The notes under the pieces: model-generated
Told to the model about the DNA's origin: nothing
The model's database searches: none
The model's input: the letters and a program-made list of their open reading frames with translations, nothing else
Part shown: piece after piece, positions 13,182 to 25,910 of the stretch
Position numbering within the stretch: position 1 is the first letter of the stretch
How the letters are laid out: the number at the start of each line of letters is the position of its first letter
Translations under genes and position numbers: made by a program
Source of the DNA: Euwallacea fornicatus
Taxonomy: Eukaryota; Arthropoda; Insecta; Coleoptera; Curculionidae
NCBI RefSeq assembly: GCF_040115645.1
Contig: NW_027096026.1
Span: forward strand, 744,001 to 808,000
Direction: 5' to 3'
DNA: 64,000 nt

Positions 13182-14156
13182 TTTGTTTAAGACATTTGGT
13201 CATCATTTGTCGAAGTTATCGAGCTTCAAAATTTGAGTGTTTGAGCACTTAAAGTAGTCTTTTTCTTGGAAATTCAACAAGATGCAATCATGATGTGTTG
13301 TGTCATCTGAAAGATCTCGTCGAGCTGAGTAATCTGACGTTTTGTTTAAGACATTTGGTCATCGTTTGTCGAAGTTATCGAGCTTCAAAGTTAGAAAAGT
13401 CACACAATTTGAGTGTTTCAGCACTTAAAGTACTCTTTTTCTTGGAAATTCAACAAGATGCAATCATGATGTGTTGTGTCATCTGAAAGATCTCGTCGAG
13501 CTGATTAATCTGACGTTTTGTTTAAGACATTTGGTCATCATTTGTCGAAGTTATCGAGCTTAAAAATTTGAGTGTTTGAGCACTTAAAGTAGTCTTTTTC
13601 TTGGAAATTCAACAAGATGCAATCATGATGTGTTGTGTCATCTGAAAGATCTCGTCGAGCTGATTAATCTGACGTTTTGTTTAAGACATTTGGTCATCGT
13701 TTGTCGAAGTTATCGAGCTTCAAAGTTAGAAAAGTCACACAATTTGAGTGTTTCAGCACTTAAAGTACTCTTTTTCTTGGAAATTCAACAAGATGCAATC
13801 ATGATGTGTTGTGTCATCTGAAAGATCTCGTCGAGCTGATTAATCTGACGTTTTGTTTAAGACATTTGGTCATCATTTGTCGAAGTTATCGAGCTTCAAA
13901 ATTTGAGTGTTTGAGCACTTAAAGTAGTCTTTTTCTTGGAAATTCAACAAGATGCAATCATGATGTGTTGTGTCATCTGAAAGATCTCGTCGAGCTGAGT
14001 AATCTGACGTTTTGTTTAAGACATTTGGTCATCGTTTGTCGAAGTTATCGAGCTTCAAAGTTAGAAAAGTCACACAATTTGAGTGTTTCAGCACTTAAAG
14101 TACTCTTTTTCTTGGAAATTCAACAAGATGCAATCATGATGTGTAGTGTCATCTGA
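12625..14156 (+). repeat. 1,005-bp duplication (three long plus three short units)
   Basis: The unit types at 12625 and 12960 recur at 13630 and 13965, each 1,005 bp on. The rare short-unit variant gagcttaaaaatttg at about 12553 recurs at about 13558 at the same offset. The block alternates long and short, giving a 335-bp dimer rhythm from 12625 to 14156. It abuts the end of the 3,719-bp copy 2, so this edge has been re-duplicated. Confidence 0.85.
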
Positions 14157-15288
14157 AAGACCTCGTCGAGCTGATTAATCTGACGTTTTGTTTAACACAT
14201 TTGGTCATCATTTGTCGAAGTTATCGAGCTTCAAAGTTAGAAAAGTCACACAATTTGAGTGTTTCAGCACTTAAAGTACTCTTTTTCGTAGAAAATCAAC
14301 AAGATGCAATCATGATGTGTTGTGTCATCTGAAAGATCTCGTCGAGCTGATTGATCTGACGTTTTGTTTAAGACATTTGGTCATCGTTTGTCGAAGTTAT
14401 CGAGCTTCAAAGTTAGAAAAGTCACACAATTTGAGTGTTTCAGCACTTAAAGTAGTCTTTTTCTTGGAAATTCAACAAGATGCAATCATGATGTGTTGTG
14501 TCATCTGAAAGATCTCGTCGAGCTGATTAATTTGATACTTTGTTTAAGACATTTGGTCATCATTTGTCGAAGTTATCGAGCTTCAAAGTTAGAAAAGTCA
14601 CACAATTTGAGTGTTTCAGCACTTAAAGTAGTCTTTTTCTTGGAAATTCAACAAGATGCAATCATGATGTGTAGTGTCATCTGAAAGATCTCGTCGAGCT
14701 GATTAATTTGATACTTTGTTTAAGACATTTGGTCATCATTTGTCGAAGTTATCGAGCTTCAAAGTTAGAAAAGTCACACAATTTGAGTATTTCAGCATTT
14801 AAAGTACTCTTTTTCGTAGAAAATCAACAAGATGCAATCATGATGTGTTGTGTCATGTGAAAGATCTCGTCGAGCTGATTAATTTGATACTTTGTTTAAG
14901 ACATTTGGTCATCATTTGTCGAAGTTATCGAGCTTCAAAGTTAGAAAAGTCACACAATTTGAGTGTTTCAGCACTTAAAGTAGTCTTTTTCTTGGAAATT
15001 CAACAAGATGCAATCATGATGTGTTGTGTCATGTGAAAGATCTCGTCGAGCTGATTAATTTGATACTTTGTTTAACACATTTGGTCATCATTTGTCGAAG
15101 TTATCGAGCTTCAAAATTTGAGTGTTTGAGCACTTAAAGTACTCTTTTTCTTAGAAAATCAACAAGATGCAATCATGATGTGTTATGTCATGTGAAAGAT
15201 CTCGTCGAGCTGATTAATTTGATACTTTGTTTAAGACATTTGGTCATCATTTGTCGAAGTTATCGAGCTTCAAAATTTGAGTGTTTGA

Positions 15289-16640
15289 GCACTTAAAGTA
15301 GTCTTTTTCTTGGAAATTCAACAAGATGCAATCACGATGTGTTGTGTCATCTGAAAGATCTCGTCGAGCTGATTAATCTGACGTTTTGTTTAAGACATTT
15401 GGTCATCGTTTGTCGAAGTTATCGAGCTTCAAAGTTAGAAAAGTCACACAATTTGAGTGTTTCAGCACTTAAAGTAGTCTTTTTCTTGGAAATTCAACAA
15501 GATGCAATCATGATGTGTTGTGTCATCTGAAAGATCTCGTCGAGCTGATTAATCTGACGTTTTGTTTAACACATTTGGTCATCATTTGTCGAAGTTATCG
15601 AGCTTCAAAATTTGAGTGTTTGAGCACTTAAAGTAGTCTTTTTCTTGGAAATTCAACAAGATGCAATTATGATGTGTTGTGTCATGTGAAAGATCTCGTC
15701 GAGCTGATTAATTTGATACTTTGTTTAAGACATTTGTTCATCATTTGTCGAAGTTATCGAGCTTCAAAATTTGAGTGTTTGAGCACTTAAAGTAGTCTTT
15801 TTCTTGGAAATTCAACAAGATGCAATCATGATGTGTAGTGTCATCTGAAAGATCTCGTCGAGCTGAGTAATCTGACGTTTTGTTTAAGACATTTGGTCAT
15901 CGTTTGTCGAAGTTATCGAGCTTCAAAGTTAGAAAAGTCACACAATTTGAGTGTTTCAGCACTTAAAGTAGTCTTTTTCTTGGAAATTCAACAAGATGCA
16001 ATCACGATGTGTTGTGTCATCTGAAAGATCTCGTCGAGCTGATTAATCTGACGTTTTGTTTAAGACATTTGGTCATCGTTTGTCGAAGTTATCGAGCTTC
16101 AAAGTTAGAAAAGTCACACAATTTGAGTGTTTCAGCACTTAAAGTAGTCTTTTTCTTGGAAATTCAACAAGATGCAATCATGATGTGTTGTGTCATCTGA
16201 AAGATCTCGTCGAGCTGATTAATCTGACGTTTTGTTTAACACATTTGGTCATCATTTGTCGAAGTTATCGAGCTTCAAAATTTGAGTGTTTGAGCACTTA
16301 AAGTAGTCTTTTTCTTGGAAATTCAACAAGATGCAATTATGATGTGTTGTGTCATGTGAAAGATCTCGTCGAGCTGATTAATTTGATACTTTGTTTAAGA
16401 CATTTGTTCATCATTTGTCGAAGTTATCGAGCTTCAAAATTTGAGTGTTTGAGCACTTAAAGTAGTCTTTTTCTTGGAAATTCAACAAGATGCAATCATG
16501 ATGTGTAGTGTCATCTGAAAGATCTCGTCGAGCTGAGTAATCTGACGTTTTGTTTAAGACATTTGGTCATCGTTTGTCGAAGTTATCGAGCTTCAAAGTT
16601 AGAAAAGTCACACAATTTGAGTGTTTCAGCACTTAAAGTA
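15289..16640 (+). repeat. 670-bp tandem duplication (15289-15970 and 15959-16640)
   Basis: Two copies of a long-short-short-long segment. Shared rare variants are gcaatcacgatg (near 15330 and 16000), gcaattatgatg (15664 and 16334) and acatttgttcatc (near 15730 and 16400), all 670 bp apart. The match is bounded by gtttgag/gtttcag on the left and gtagtc/gtactc at 15971/16641 on the right. Confidence 0.85.
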
Positions 16641-18475
16641 CTCTTTTTCTTGGAAATTCAACAAGATGCAATCATGATGTGTAGTGTCATCTGAAAGACC
16701 TCGTCGAGCTGATTAATCTGACGTTTTGTTTAACACATTTGGTCATCATTTGTCGAAGTTATCGAGCTTCAAAGTTAGAAAAGTCACACAATTTGAGTGT
16801 TTCAGCACTTAAAGTAGTCTTTTTCTTGGAAATTCAACAAGATGCAATCATGATGTGTTGTGTCATCTGAAAGATCTCGTCGAGCTGATTAATTTGATAC
16901 TTTGTTTAAGACATTTGGTCATCATTTGTCGAAGTTATCGAGCTTCAAAGTTAGAAAAGTCACACAATTTGAGTGTTTCAGCACTTAAAGTAGTCTTTTT
17001 CTTGGAAATTCAACAAGATGCAATCATGATGTGTAGTGTCATCTGAAAGATCTCGTCGAGCTGATTAATTTGATACTTTGTTTAAGACATTTGGTCATCA
17101 TTTGTCGAAGTTATCGAGCTTCAAAGTTAGAAAAGTCACACAATTTGAGTATTTCAGCATTTAAAGTACTCTTTTTCGTAGAAAATCAACAAGATGCAAT
17201 CATGATGTGTTGTGTCATGTGAAAGATCTCGTCGAGCTGATTGATCTGACGTTTTGTTTAAGACATTTGGTCATCGTTTGTCGAAGTTATCGAGCTTCAA
17301 TGTTAGAAAAGTCACACAATTTGAGTGTTTCAGCACTTAAAGAACTCTTTTTCTTGGAAATTCAACAAGATGCAATCATGATGTGTTGTGTCATGTGAAA
17401 GATCTCGTCGAGCTGATTAATTTGATACTTTGTTTAAGACATTTGTTCATCATTTGTCGAAGTTATCGAGCTTCAAAATTTGAGTGTTTGAGCACTTAAA
17501 GTAGTCTTTTTCTTGGAAATTCAACAGGATGCAATCATGATGTGTTGTGTCATCTGAAAGATCTCGTCGAGCTGAGTAATCTGACGTTTTGTTTAAGACA
17601 TTTGGTCATCGTTTGTCGAAGTTATCGAGCTTCAAAGTTAGAAAAGTCACACAATTTGAGTGTTTCAGCACTTAAAGTACTCTTTTTCTTGGAAATTCAA
17701 CAAGATGCAATCATGATGTGTAGTGTCATCTGAAAGACCTCGTCGAGCTGATTAATCTGACGTTTTGTTTAACACATTTGGTCATCATTTGTCGAAGTTA
17801 TCGAGCTTCAAAGTTAGAAAAGTCACACAATTTGAGTGTTTCAGCACTTAAAGTAGTCTTTTTCTTGGAAATTCAACAAGATGCAATCATGATGTGTTGT
17901 GTCATCTGAAAGATCTCGTCGAGCTGATTAATTTGATACTTTGTTTAAGACATTTGGTCATCATTTGTCGAAGTTATCGAGCTTCAAAGTTAGAAAAGTC
18001 ACACAATTTGAGTGTTTCAGCACTTAAAGTAGTCTTTTTCTTGGAAATTCAACAAGATGCAATCATGATGTGTAGTGTCATCTGAAAGATCTCGTCGAGC
18101 TGATTAATTTGATACTTTGTTTAAGACATTTGGTCATCATTTGTCGAAGTTATCGAGCTTCAAAGTTAGAAAAGTCACACAATTTGAGTATTTCAGCATT
18201 TAAAGTACTCTTTTTCGTAGAAAATCAACAAGATGCAATCATGATGTGTTGTGTCATGTGAAAGATCTCGTCGAGCTGATTGATCTGACGTTTTGTTTAA
18301 GACATTTGGTCATCGTTTGTCGAAGTTATCGAGCTTCAAAGTTAGAAAAGTCACACAATTTGAGTGTTTCAGCACTTAAAGAACTCTTTTTCTTGGAAAT
18401 TCAACAAGATGCAATCATGATGTGTTGTGTCATGTGAAAGATCTCGTCGAGCTGATTAATTTGATACTTTGTTTA
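16508..18475 (+). repeat. 1,039-bp tandem duplication (five long plus one short unit)
   Basis: Units at 16679, 16855, 17031 and 17207 correspond to those at 17718, 17894, 18070 and 18246, offset 1,039 bp. The first copy has one private change, cttcaatgttag near 17300, against cttcaaagttag in the second. The copies diverge in the following short unit (catttgttcatc versus cctttggtcatc). Confidence 0.8.
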
Positions 18476-18756
18476 AGACCTTTGGTCATCATTTGTCGAA
18501 GTTATCGAGCTTCAAAATTTGAGTGTTTGAGCACTTAAAGTAGTCTTTTTCTTGGAAATTCAACAAGATGCAATCATGATGTGTTGTGTCATGTGAAAGA
18601 TCTCGTCGAGCTGATTAATTTGATACTTTGTTTAAGACATTTGGTCATCATTTGTCGAAGTTATCGAGCTTCAAAGTTAGAAAAGTCACACAATTTGAGT
18701 GTTTCAGCACTTAAAGTAGTCTTTTTCTTGGAAATTCAACAAGATGCAATCATGAT

Positions 18757-19233
18757 GTGTAGTGTCATCTGAAAGACCTCGTCGAGCTGATTAATCTGAC
18801 GTTTTGTTTAACACATTTGGTCATCATTTGTCGAAGTTATCGAGCTTCAAAATTTGAGTGTTTGAGCACTTAAAGTACTCTTTTTCTTAGAAAATCAACA
18901 AGATGCAATCATGATGTGTTATGTCATGTGAAAGATCTCGTCGAGCTGATTAATTTGATACTTTGTTTAAGACATTTGGTCATCATTTGTCGAAGTTATC
19001 GAGCTTCAAAATTTGAGTGTTTGAGCACTTAAAGTAGTCTTTTTCTTGGAAATTCAACAAGATGCAATCATGATGTGTAGTGTCATCTGAAAGACCTCGT
19101 CGAGCTGATTAATCTGACGTTTTGTTTAAGACATTTGGTCATCGTTTGTCGAAGTTATCGAGCTTCAAAATTTGAGTGTTAGAGCACTTAAAGTACTATT
19201 TTTTTTGGAAATTCAACAAGATGCAATCATGAT
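18757..19233 (+). repeat. Run of three consecutive short units
   Basis: Three 159-bp units in a row, the longest short-only run in the window. They are of three different subtypes: tgtagtg with taacacatttgg; tgttatg with ttgatac; and tgtagtg with gttagagcac and a pure T8 tract (actattttttttgg). Because the types differ, the run was assembled by exchange, not by copying one short unit. Confidence 0.85.
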
Positions 19234-20395
19234 GTGTTGTGTCATGTGAAAGATCTCGTCGAGCTGATTAATTTGATACTTTGTTTAAGACCTTTGGTCA
19301 TCATTTGTCGAAGTTATCGAGCTTCAAAGTTAGAAAAGTCACACAATTTGAGTATTTCAGCATTTAAAGTACTCTTTTTCGTAGAAAATCAACAAGATGC
19401 AATCACGATGTGTTGTGTCATCTGAAACATCTCGTCGAGCTGAGTAATCTGACGTTTTGTTTAAGACATTTGGTCATCGTTTGTCGAAGTTATCGAGCTT
19501 CAAAGTTAGAAAAGTCACACAATTTGAGTATTTCAGCATTTAAAGTACTCTTTTTCGTAGAAAATCAACAAGATGCAATCATGATGTGTTGTGAAATGTG
19601 AAAGATCTCGTCGAGCTGATTGATCTGACGTTTTGTTTAAGACATTTGGTCATCGTTTGTCGAAGTTATCGAGCTTCAAAGTTAGAAAAGTCACACAATT
19701 TGAGTGTTTCAGCACTTAAAGTACTCTTTTTCTTGGAAATTCAACAAGATGCAATCATGATGTGTTGTGTCATGTGAAAGATCTCGTCGAGCTGATTAAT
19801 TTGATACTTTGTTTAAGACCTTTGGTCATCATTTGTCGAAGTTATCGAGCTTCAAAGTTAGAAAAGTCACACAATTTGAGTATTTCAGCATTTAAAGTAC
19901 TCTTTTTCGTAGAAAATCAACAAGATGCAATCATGATGTGTTGTGAAATGTGAAAGATCTCGTCGAGCTGATTGATCTGACGTTTTGTTTAAGACATTTG
20001 GTCATCGTTTGTCGAAGTTATCGAGCTTCAAAGTTAGAAAAGTCACACAATTTGAGTGTTTCAGCACTTAAAGTACTCTTTTTCGTAGAAAATCAACAAG
20101 ATGCAATCATGATGTGTTGTGTCATCTGAAAGATCTCGTCGAGCTGATTGATCTGACGTTTTGTTTAAGACATTTGGTCATCGTTTGTCGAAGTTATCGA
20201 GCTTCAAAGTTAGAAAAGTCACACAATTTGAGTGTTTCAGCACTTAAAGTACTCTTTTTCTTGGAAATTCAACAAGATGCAATCATGATGTGTTGTGTCA
20301 TGTGAAAGATCTCGTCGAGCTGAGTAATCTGACGTTTTGTTTAAGACATTTAGTCATCATTTGTCGAAGTTATCGAGCTTCAAAATTTGAGTGTT
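19060..20395 (+). repeat. 2,379-bp offset duplication, copy 1
   Basis: Markers are the T8 short unit at 19075, cctttggtcatc with cagcattt at 19234, gaaacatctcg at 19410, tgttgtgaaatg at 19586 and 19938, and acatttagtcatc near 20345. All recur in copy 2. The offset is 2,379 bp (nine long plus five short units) up to about 21.8 kb and 2,203 bp thereafter. Confidence 0.85.
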
Positions 20396-21439
20396 TGAGC
20401 ACTTAAAGTAGTCTTTTTCTTGGAAATTCAACAAGATGCAATCACGATGTGTTGTGTCATCTGAAAGATCTCGTCGAGCTGATTAATCTGACGTTTTGTT
20501 TAAGACATTTGGTCATCGTTTGTCGAAGTTATCGAGCTTCAAAGTTAGAAAAGTCACACAATTTGAGTGTTTCAGCACTTAAAGTAGTCTTTTTCTTGGA
20601 AATTCAACAAGATGCAATCATGATGTGTTGTGTCATCTGAAAGATCTCGTCGAGCTGATTAATCTGACGTTTTGTTTAACACATTTGGTCATCATTTGTC
20701 GAAGTTATCGAGCTTCAAAATTTGAGTGTTTGAGCACTTAAAGTAGTCTTTTTCTTGGAAATTCAACAAGATGCAATTATGATGTGTTGTGTCATGTGAA
20801 AGATCTCGTCGAGCTGATTAATTTGATACTTTGTTTAAGACATTTGTTCATCATTTGTCGAAGTTATCGAGCTTCAAAATTTGAGTGTTTGAGCACTTAA
20901 AGTAGTCTTTTTCTTGGAAATTCAACAAGATGCAATCATGATGTGTAGTGTCATCTGAAAGACCTCGTCGAGCTGATTAATCTGACGTTTTGTTTAACAC
21001 ATTTGGTCATCATTTGTCGAAGTTATCGAGCTTCAAAGTTAGAAAAGTCACACAATTTGAGTGTTTCAGCACTTAAAGTACTCTTTTTCGTAGAAATTCA
21101 ACAAGATGCAATCATGATGTGTTGTGTCATGTGAAAGATCTCGTCGAGCTGATTAATTTGATACTTTGTTTAAGACATTTGTTCATCATTTGTCGAAGTT
21201 ATCGAGCTTCAAAATTTGAGTGTTTGAGCACTTAAAGTAGTCTTTTTCTTGGAAATTCAACAGGATGCAATCATGATGTGTTGTGTCATCTGAAAGATCT
21301 CGTCGAGCTGAGTAATCTGACGTTTTGTTTAAGACATTTGGTCATCGTTTGTCGAAGTTATCGAGCTTCAAAGTTAGAAAAGTCACACAATTTGAGTGTT
21401 TCAGCACTTAAAGTACTCTTTTTCTTGGAAATTCAACAA

Positions 21440-22590
21440 GATGCAATCATGATGTGTAGTGTCATCTGAAAGACCTCGTCGAGCTGATTAATCTGACGTT
21501 TTGTTTAAGACATTTGGTCATCGTTTGTCGAAGTTATCGAGCTTCAAAATTTGAGTGTTAGAGCACTTAAAGTACTATTTTTTTTGGAAATTCAACAAGA
21601 TGCAATCATGATGTGTTGTGTCATGTGAAAGATCTCGTCGAGCTGATTAATTTGATACTTTGTTTAAGACCTTTGGTCATCATTTGTCGAAGTTATCGAG
21701 CTTCAAAGTTAGAAAAGTCACACAATTTGAGTATTTCAGCATTTAAAGTACTCTTTTTCGTAGAAAATCAACAAGATGCAATCACGATGTGTTGTGTCAT
21801 CTGAAACATCTCGTCGAGCTGAGTAATCTGACGTTTTGTTTAAGACATTTGGTCATCGTTTGTCGAAGTTATCGAGCTTCAAAGTTAGAAAAGTCACACA
21901 ATTTGAGTGTTTCAGCACTTAAAGTACTCTTTTTCTTGGAAATTCAACAAGATGCAATCATGATGTGTTGTGTCATGTGAAAGATCTCGTCGAGCTGATT
22001 AATTTGATACTTTGTTTAAGACCTTTGGTCATCATTTGTCGAAGTTATCGAGCTTCAAAGTTAGAAAAGTCACACAATTTGAGTATTTCAGCATTTAAAG
22101 TACTCTTTTTCGTAGAAAATCAACAAGATGCAATCATGATGTGTTGTGAAATGTGAAAGATCTCGTCGAGCTGATTGATCTGACGTTTTGTTTAAGACAT
22201 TTGGTCATCGTTTGTCGAAGTTATCGAGCTTCAAAGTTAGAAAAGTCACACAATTTGAGTGTTTCAGCACTTAAAGTACTCTTTTTCGTAGAAAATCAAC
22301 AAGATGCAATCATGATGTGTTGTGTCATCTGAAAGATCTCGTCGAGCTGATTGATCTGACGTTTTGTTTAAGACATTTGGTCATCGTTTGTCGAAGTTAT
22401 CGAGCTTCAAAGTTAGAAAAGTCACACAATTTGAGTGTTTCAGCACTTAAAGTACTCTTTTTCTTGGAAATTCAACAAGATGCAATCATGATGTGTTGTG
22501 TCATGTGAAAGATCTCGTCGAGCTGAGTAATCTGACGTTTTGTTTAAGACATTTAGTCATCATTTGTCGAAGTTATCGAGCTTCAAAATT
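21440..22590 (+). repeat. 2,379-bp offset duplication, copy 2, one monomer shorter
   Basis: The unit at 21789-21964 begins like 19410 (gaaacatctcg, gagtaatc) and ends like 19586-19761 (gtgtttcagcac, cttggaaattc). Two units of copy 1 are therefore fused into one, exactly in register, with loss of 176 bp. The match ends near 22590, where gtttcag replaces gtttgag in the short unit. Confidence 0.85.
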
Positions 22591-25500
22591 TGAGTGTTTC
22601 AGCACTTAAAGTACTCTTTTTCTTGGAAATTCAACAAGATGCAATCATGATGTGTTGTGTCATCTGAAAGATCTCGTCGAGCTGATTAATCTAACGTTTT
22701 GTTTAAGACATTTGGTCATCGTTTGTCGAAGTTATCGAGCTTCAAAGTTAGAAAAGTCACACAATTTGAGTGTTTCAGCACTTAAAGTACTCTTTTTCTT
22801 GGAAATTCAACAAGATGCAATCATGATGTGTTGTGTCATCTGAAAGATCTCGTCGAGCTGATTAATCTGACGTTTTGTTTAAGACATTTGGTCATCGTTT
22901 GTCGAAGTTATCGAGCTTCAAAGTTAGAAAAGTCACACAATTTGAGTGTTTCAGCACTTAAAGTACTCTTTTTCTTGGAAATTCAACAAGATGCAATCAT
23001 GATGTGTTGTGTCATGTGAAAGATCTCGTCGAGCTGATTAATTTGATACTTTGTTTAAGACCTTTGGTCATCATTTGTCGAAGTTATCGAGCTTCAAAAT
23101 TTGAGTGTTAGAGCACTTAAAGTACTATTTTTTTTGGAAATTCAACAAGATGCAATCATGATGTGTTGTGTCATCTGAAAGATCTCGTCGAGCTGATTAA
23201 TCTGACGTTTTGTTTAAGACATTTGGTCAACATTTGTCGAAGTTATCGAGCTTCAAAGTTAGAAAAGTCACACAATTTGAGTGTTTCAGCACTTAAAGTA
23301 CTCTTTTTCTTGGAAATTCAACAAGATGCAATCATGATGTGTTGTGTCATCTGAAAGATCTCGTCGAGCTGATTAATCTGACGTTTTGTTTAAGACATTT
23401 GGTCATCGTTTGTCGAAGTTATCGAGCTTCAAAGTTAGAAAAGTCACACAATTTGAGTGTTTCAGCACTTAAAGTACTCTTTTTCTTGGAAATTCAACAA
23501 GATGCAATCATGATGTGTTGTGTCATGTGAAAGATCTCGTCGAGCTGATTAATCTAACGTTTTGTTTAAGACATTTGGTCATCGTTTGTCGAAGTTATCG
23601 AGCTTCAAAGTTAGAAAAGTCACACAATTTGAGTGTTTCAGCACTTAAAGAACTCTTTTTCTTGGAAATTCAACAAGATGCAATCATGATGTGTTGTGTC
23701 ATGTGAAAGATCTCGTCGAGCTGATTAATTTGATACTTTGTTTAAGACCTTTGGTCATCATTTGTCGAAGTTATCGAGCTTCAAAGTTAGAAAAGTCACA
23801 CAATTTGAGTATTTCAGCATTTAAAGTACTCTTTTTCGTAGAAAATCAACAAGATGCAATCATGATGTGTTGTGAAATGTGAAAGATCTCGTCGAGCTGA
23901 TTGATCTGACGTTTTGTTTAAGACATTTGGTCATCGTTTGTCGAAGTTATCGAGCTTCAAAATTAGAAAAGTCACACAATTTGAGTGTTTCAGCACTTAA
24001 AGAACTCTTTTTCTTGGAAATTCAACAAGATGCAATCATGATGTGTTGTGTCATCTGAAAGATCTCGTCGAGCTGATTAATCTGACGTTTTGTTTAACAC
24101 ATTTGGTCATCATTTGTCGAAGTTATCGAGCTTCAAAATTTGAGTGTTTGAGCACTTAAAGTACTCTTTTTCTTAGAAAATCAACAAGATGCAATCATGA
24201 TGTGTTATGTCATGTGAAAGATCTCGTCGAGCTGATTAATTTGATACTTTGTTTAAGACATTTGGTCATCATTTGTCGAAGTTATCGAGCTTCAAAATTT
24301 GAGTGTTTGAGCACTTAAAGTAGTCTTTTTCTTGGAAATTCAACAAGATGCAATCATGATGTGTTGTGTCATCTGAAAGATCTCGTCGAGCTGAGTAATC
24401 TGACGTTTTGTTTAAGACATTTGGTCATCGTTTGTCGAAGTTATCGAGCTTCAAAGTTAGAAAAGTCACACAATTTGAGTGTTTCAGCACTTAAAGTACT
24501 CTTTTTCGTAGAAAATCAACAAGATGCAATCATGATGTGTTGTGTCATCTGAAAGATCTCGTCGAGCTGACTGATCTGACGTTTTGTTTAAGACATTTGG
24601 TCATCGTTTGTCGAAGTTATCGAGCTTCAAAGTTAGAAAAGTCACACAATTTGAGTGTTTCAGCACTTAAAGTACTCTTTTTCGTAGAAAATCAACAAGA
24701 TGCAATCATGATGTGTTGTGTCATCTGAAAGATCTCGTCGAGCTGATTGATCTGACGTTTTGTTTAAGACATTTGGTCATCGTTTGTCGAAGTTATCGAG
24801 CTTCAAAGTTAGAAAAGTCACACAATTTGAGTGTTTCAGCACTTAAAGTACTCTTTTTCTTGGAAATTCAACAAGATGCAATCATGATGTGTTGTGTCAT
24901 GTGAAAGATCTCGTCGAGCTGATTAATTTGATACTTTGTTTAAGACCTTTGGTCATCATTTGTCGAAGTTATCGAGCTTCAAAATTTGAGTGTTAGAGCA
25001 CTTAAAGTACTATTTTTTTTGGAAATTCAACAAGATGCAATCATGATGTGTAGTGTCATCTGAAAGATCTCGTCGAGCTGATTAATCTGACGTTTTGTTT
25101 AAGACATTTGGTCATCGTTTGTCGAAGTTATCGAGCTTCAAAGTTAGAAAAGTCACACAATTTGAGTGTTTCAGCACTTAAAGTACTCTTTTTCTTGGAA
25201 ATTCAACAAGATGCAATCATGATGTGTTGTGTCATGTGAAAGATCTCGTCGAGCTGATTAATTTGATACTTTGTTTAAGACCTTTGGTCATCATTTGTCG
25301 AAGTTATCGAGCTTCAAAATTTGAGTGTTAGAGCACTTAAAGTACTATTTTTTTTGGAAATTCAACAAGATGCAATCATGATGTGTAGTGTCATCTGAAA
25401 GATCTCGTCGAGCTGATTAATCTGACGTTTTGTTTAAGACATTTGGTCATCGTTTGTCGAAGTTATCGAGCTTCAAAGTTAGAAAAGTCACACAATTTGA

Positions 25501-25683
25501 GTGTTTCAGCACTTAAAGTACTCTTTTTCTTGGAAATTCAACAAGATGCAATCATGATGTGTAGTGTCATCTGAAAGATCTCGTCGAGCTGATTAATCTG
25601 ACGTTTTGTTTAAGACATTTGGTCATCGTTTGTCGAAGTTATCGAGCTTCAAAGTTAGAAAAGTCACACAATTTGAGTGTTTC

Positions 25684-25774
25684 AGCACTTAAAGTACTCT
25701 TTTTCTTGGAAATTCAACAAGATGCAATCATGATGTGTTGTGTCATCTGAAAGATCTCGTCGAGCTGATTAATC
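25684..25774. other. Cluster of short palindromes in the monomer (representative copy)
   Basis: Within 91 bp of a consensus long unit there are six short dyads: actt-a-aagt (25687-25695), agtact (25693-25698), the 8-bp palindrome atcatgat (25727-25734), agatct (25752-25757), ctcg-t-cgag (25756-25764) and the 8-bp palindrome gattaatc (25767-25774). Units with tcatgtg add a catga/tcatg pair around a 9-base spacer. Common variants break individual dyads: agtact becomes agtagt, agatct becomes agacct, gattaatc becomes gattaatt or gagtaatc, and atcatgat becomes atcacgat. Dyad enrichment is reported for several centromeric satellites. Any function here is inference. Confidence 0.6.
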
Positions 25775-25910
25775 TGACGTTTTGTTTAAGACATTTGGTC
25801 ATCGTTTGTCGAAGTTATCGAGCTTCAAAGTTAGAAAAGTCACACAATTTGAGTGTTTCAGCACTTAAAGTACTCTTTTTCTTGGAAATTCAACAAGATG
25901 CAATCATGAT
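25735..25910 (+). repeat. Representative long (176-bp) monomer
   Basis: This unit is close to the commonest long form, especially in the right half of the window. In order it carries gtgttgtgtcatctg, the BglII-type word agatct, ctcgtcgag, gattaatctgacg, a T-rich stretch, gacatttggtcatcg, cgaagttatcgagcttc, the 17-bp block absent from short units, atttgagtgtttcagcac, cttaaagtactc, ctttttcttggaaattc and gatgcaatcatgat. Base composition is about 36% G+C, with T exceeding A on the + strand. Substitutions cluster at recurrent sites: t/a in tgttgtg or tgtagtg, c/g in tcatctg or tcatgtg, t/c in agatct or agacct, gattaatc or gagtaatc or gattgatc or gactgatc, and cttggaaattc or cgtagaaaatc or cttagaaaatc. 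Confidence 0.95.

Noticed and set aside
5744..13298. Treating the large exact duplications as pure assembly errors
   Set aside because: Possible but not shown: other duplications in the window carry private changes and one-monomer gains or losses, which real exchange produces. Kept as findings with a read-level test.
25790..25820. CENP-B box on the minus strand (cttcgacaaacgatga)
   Set aside because: It matches ttcg and the spaced A of the core but has atga where the motif needs cggg. No better candidate was found in the unit.
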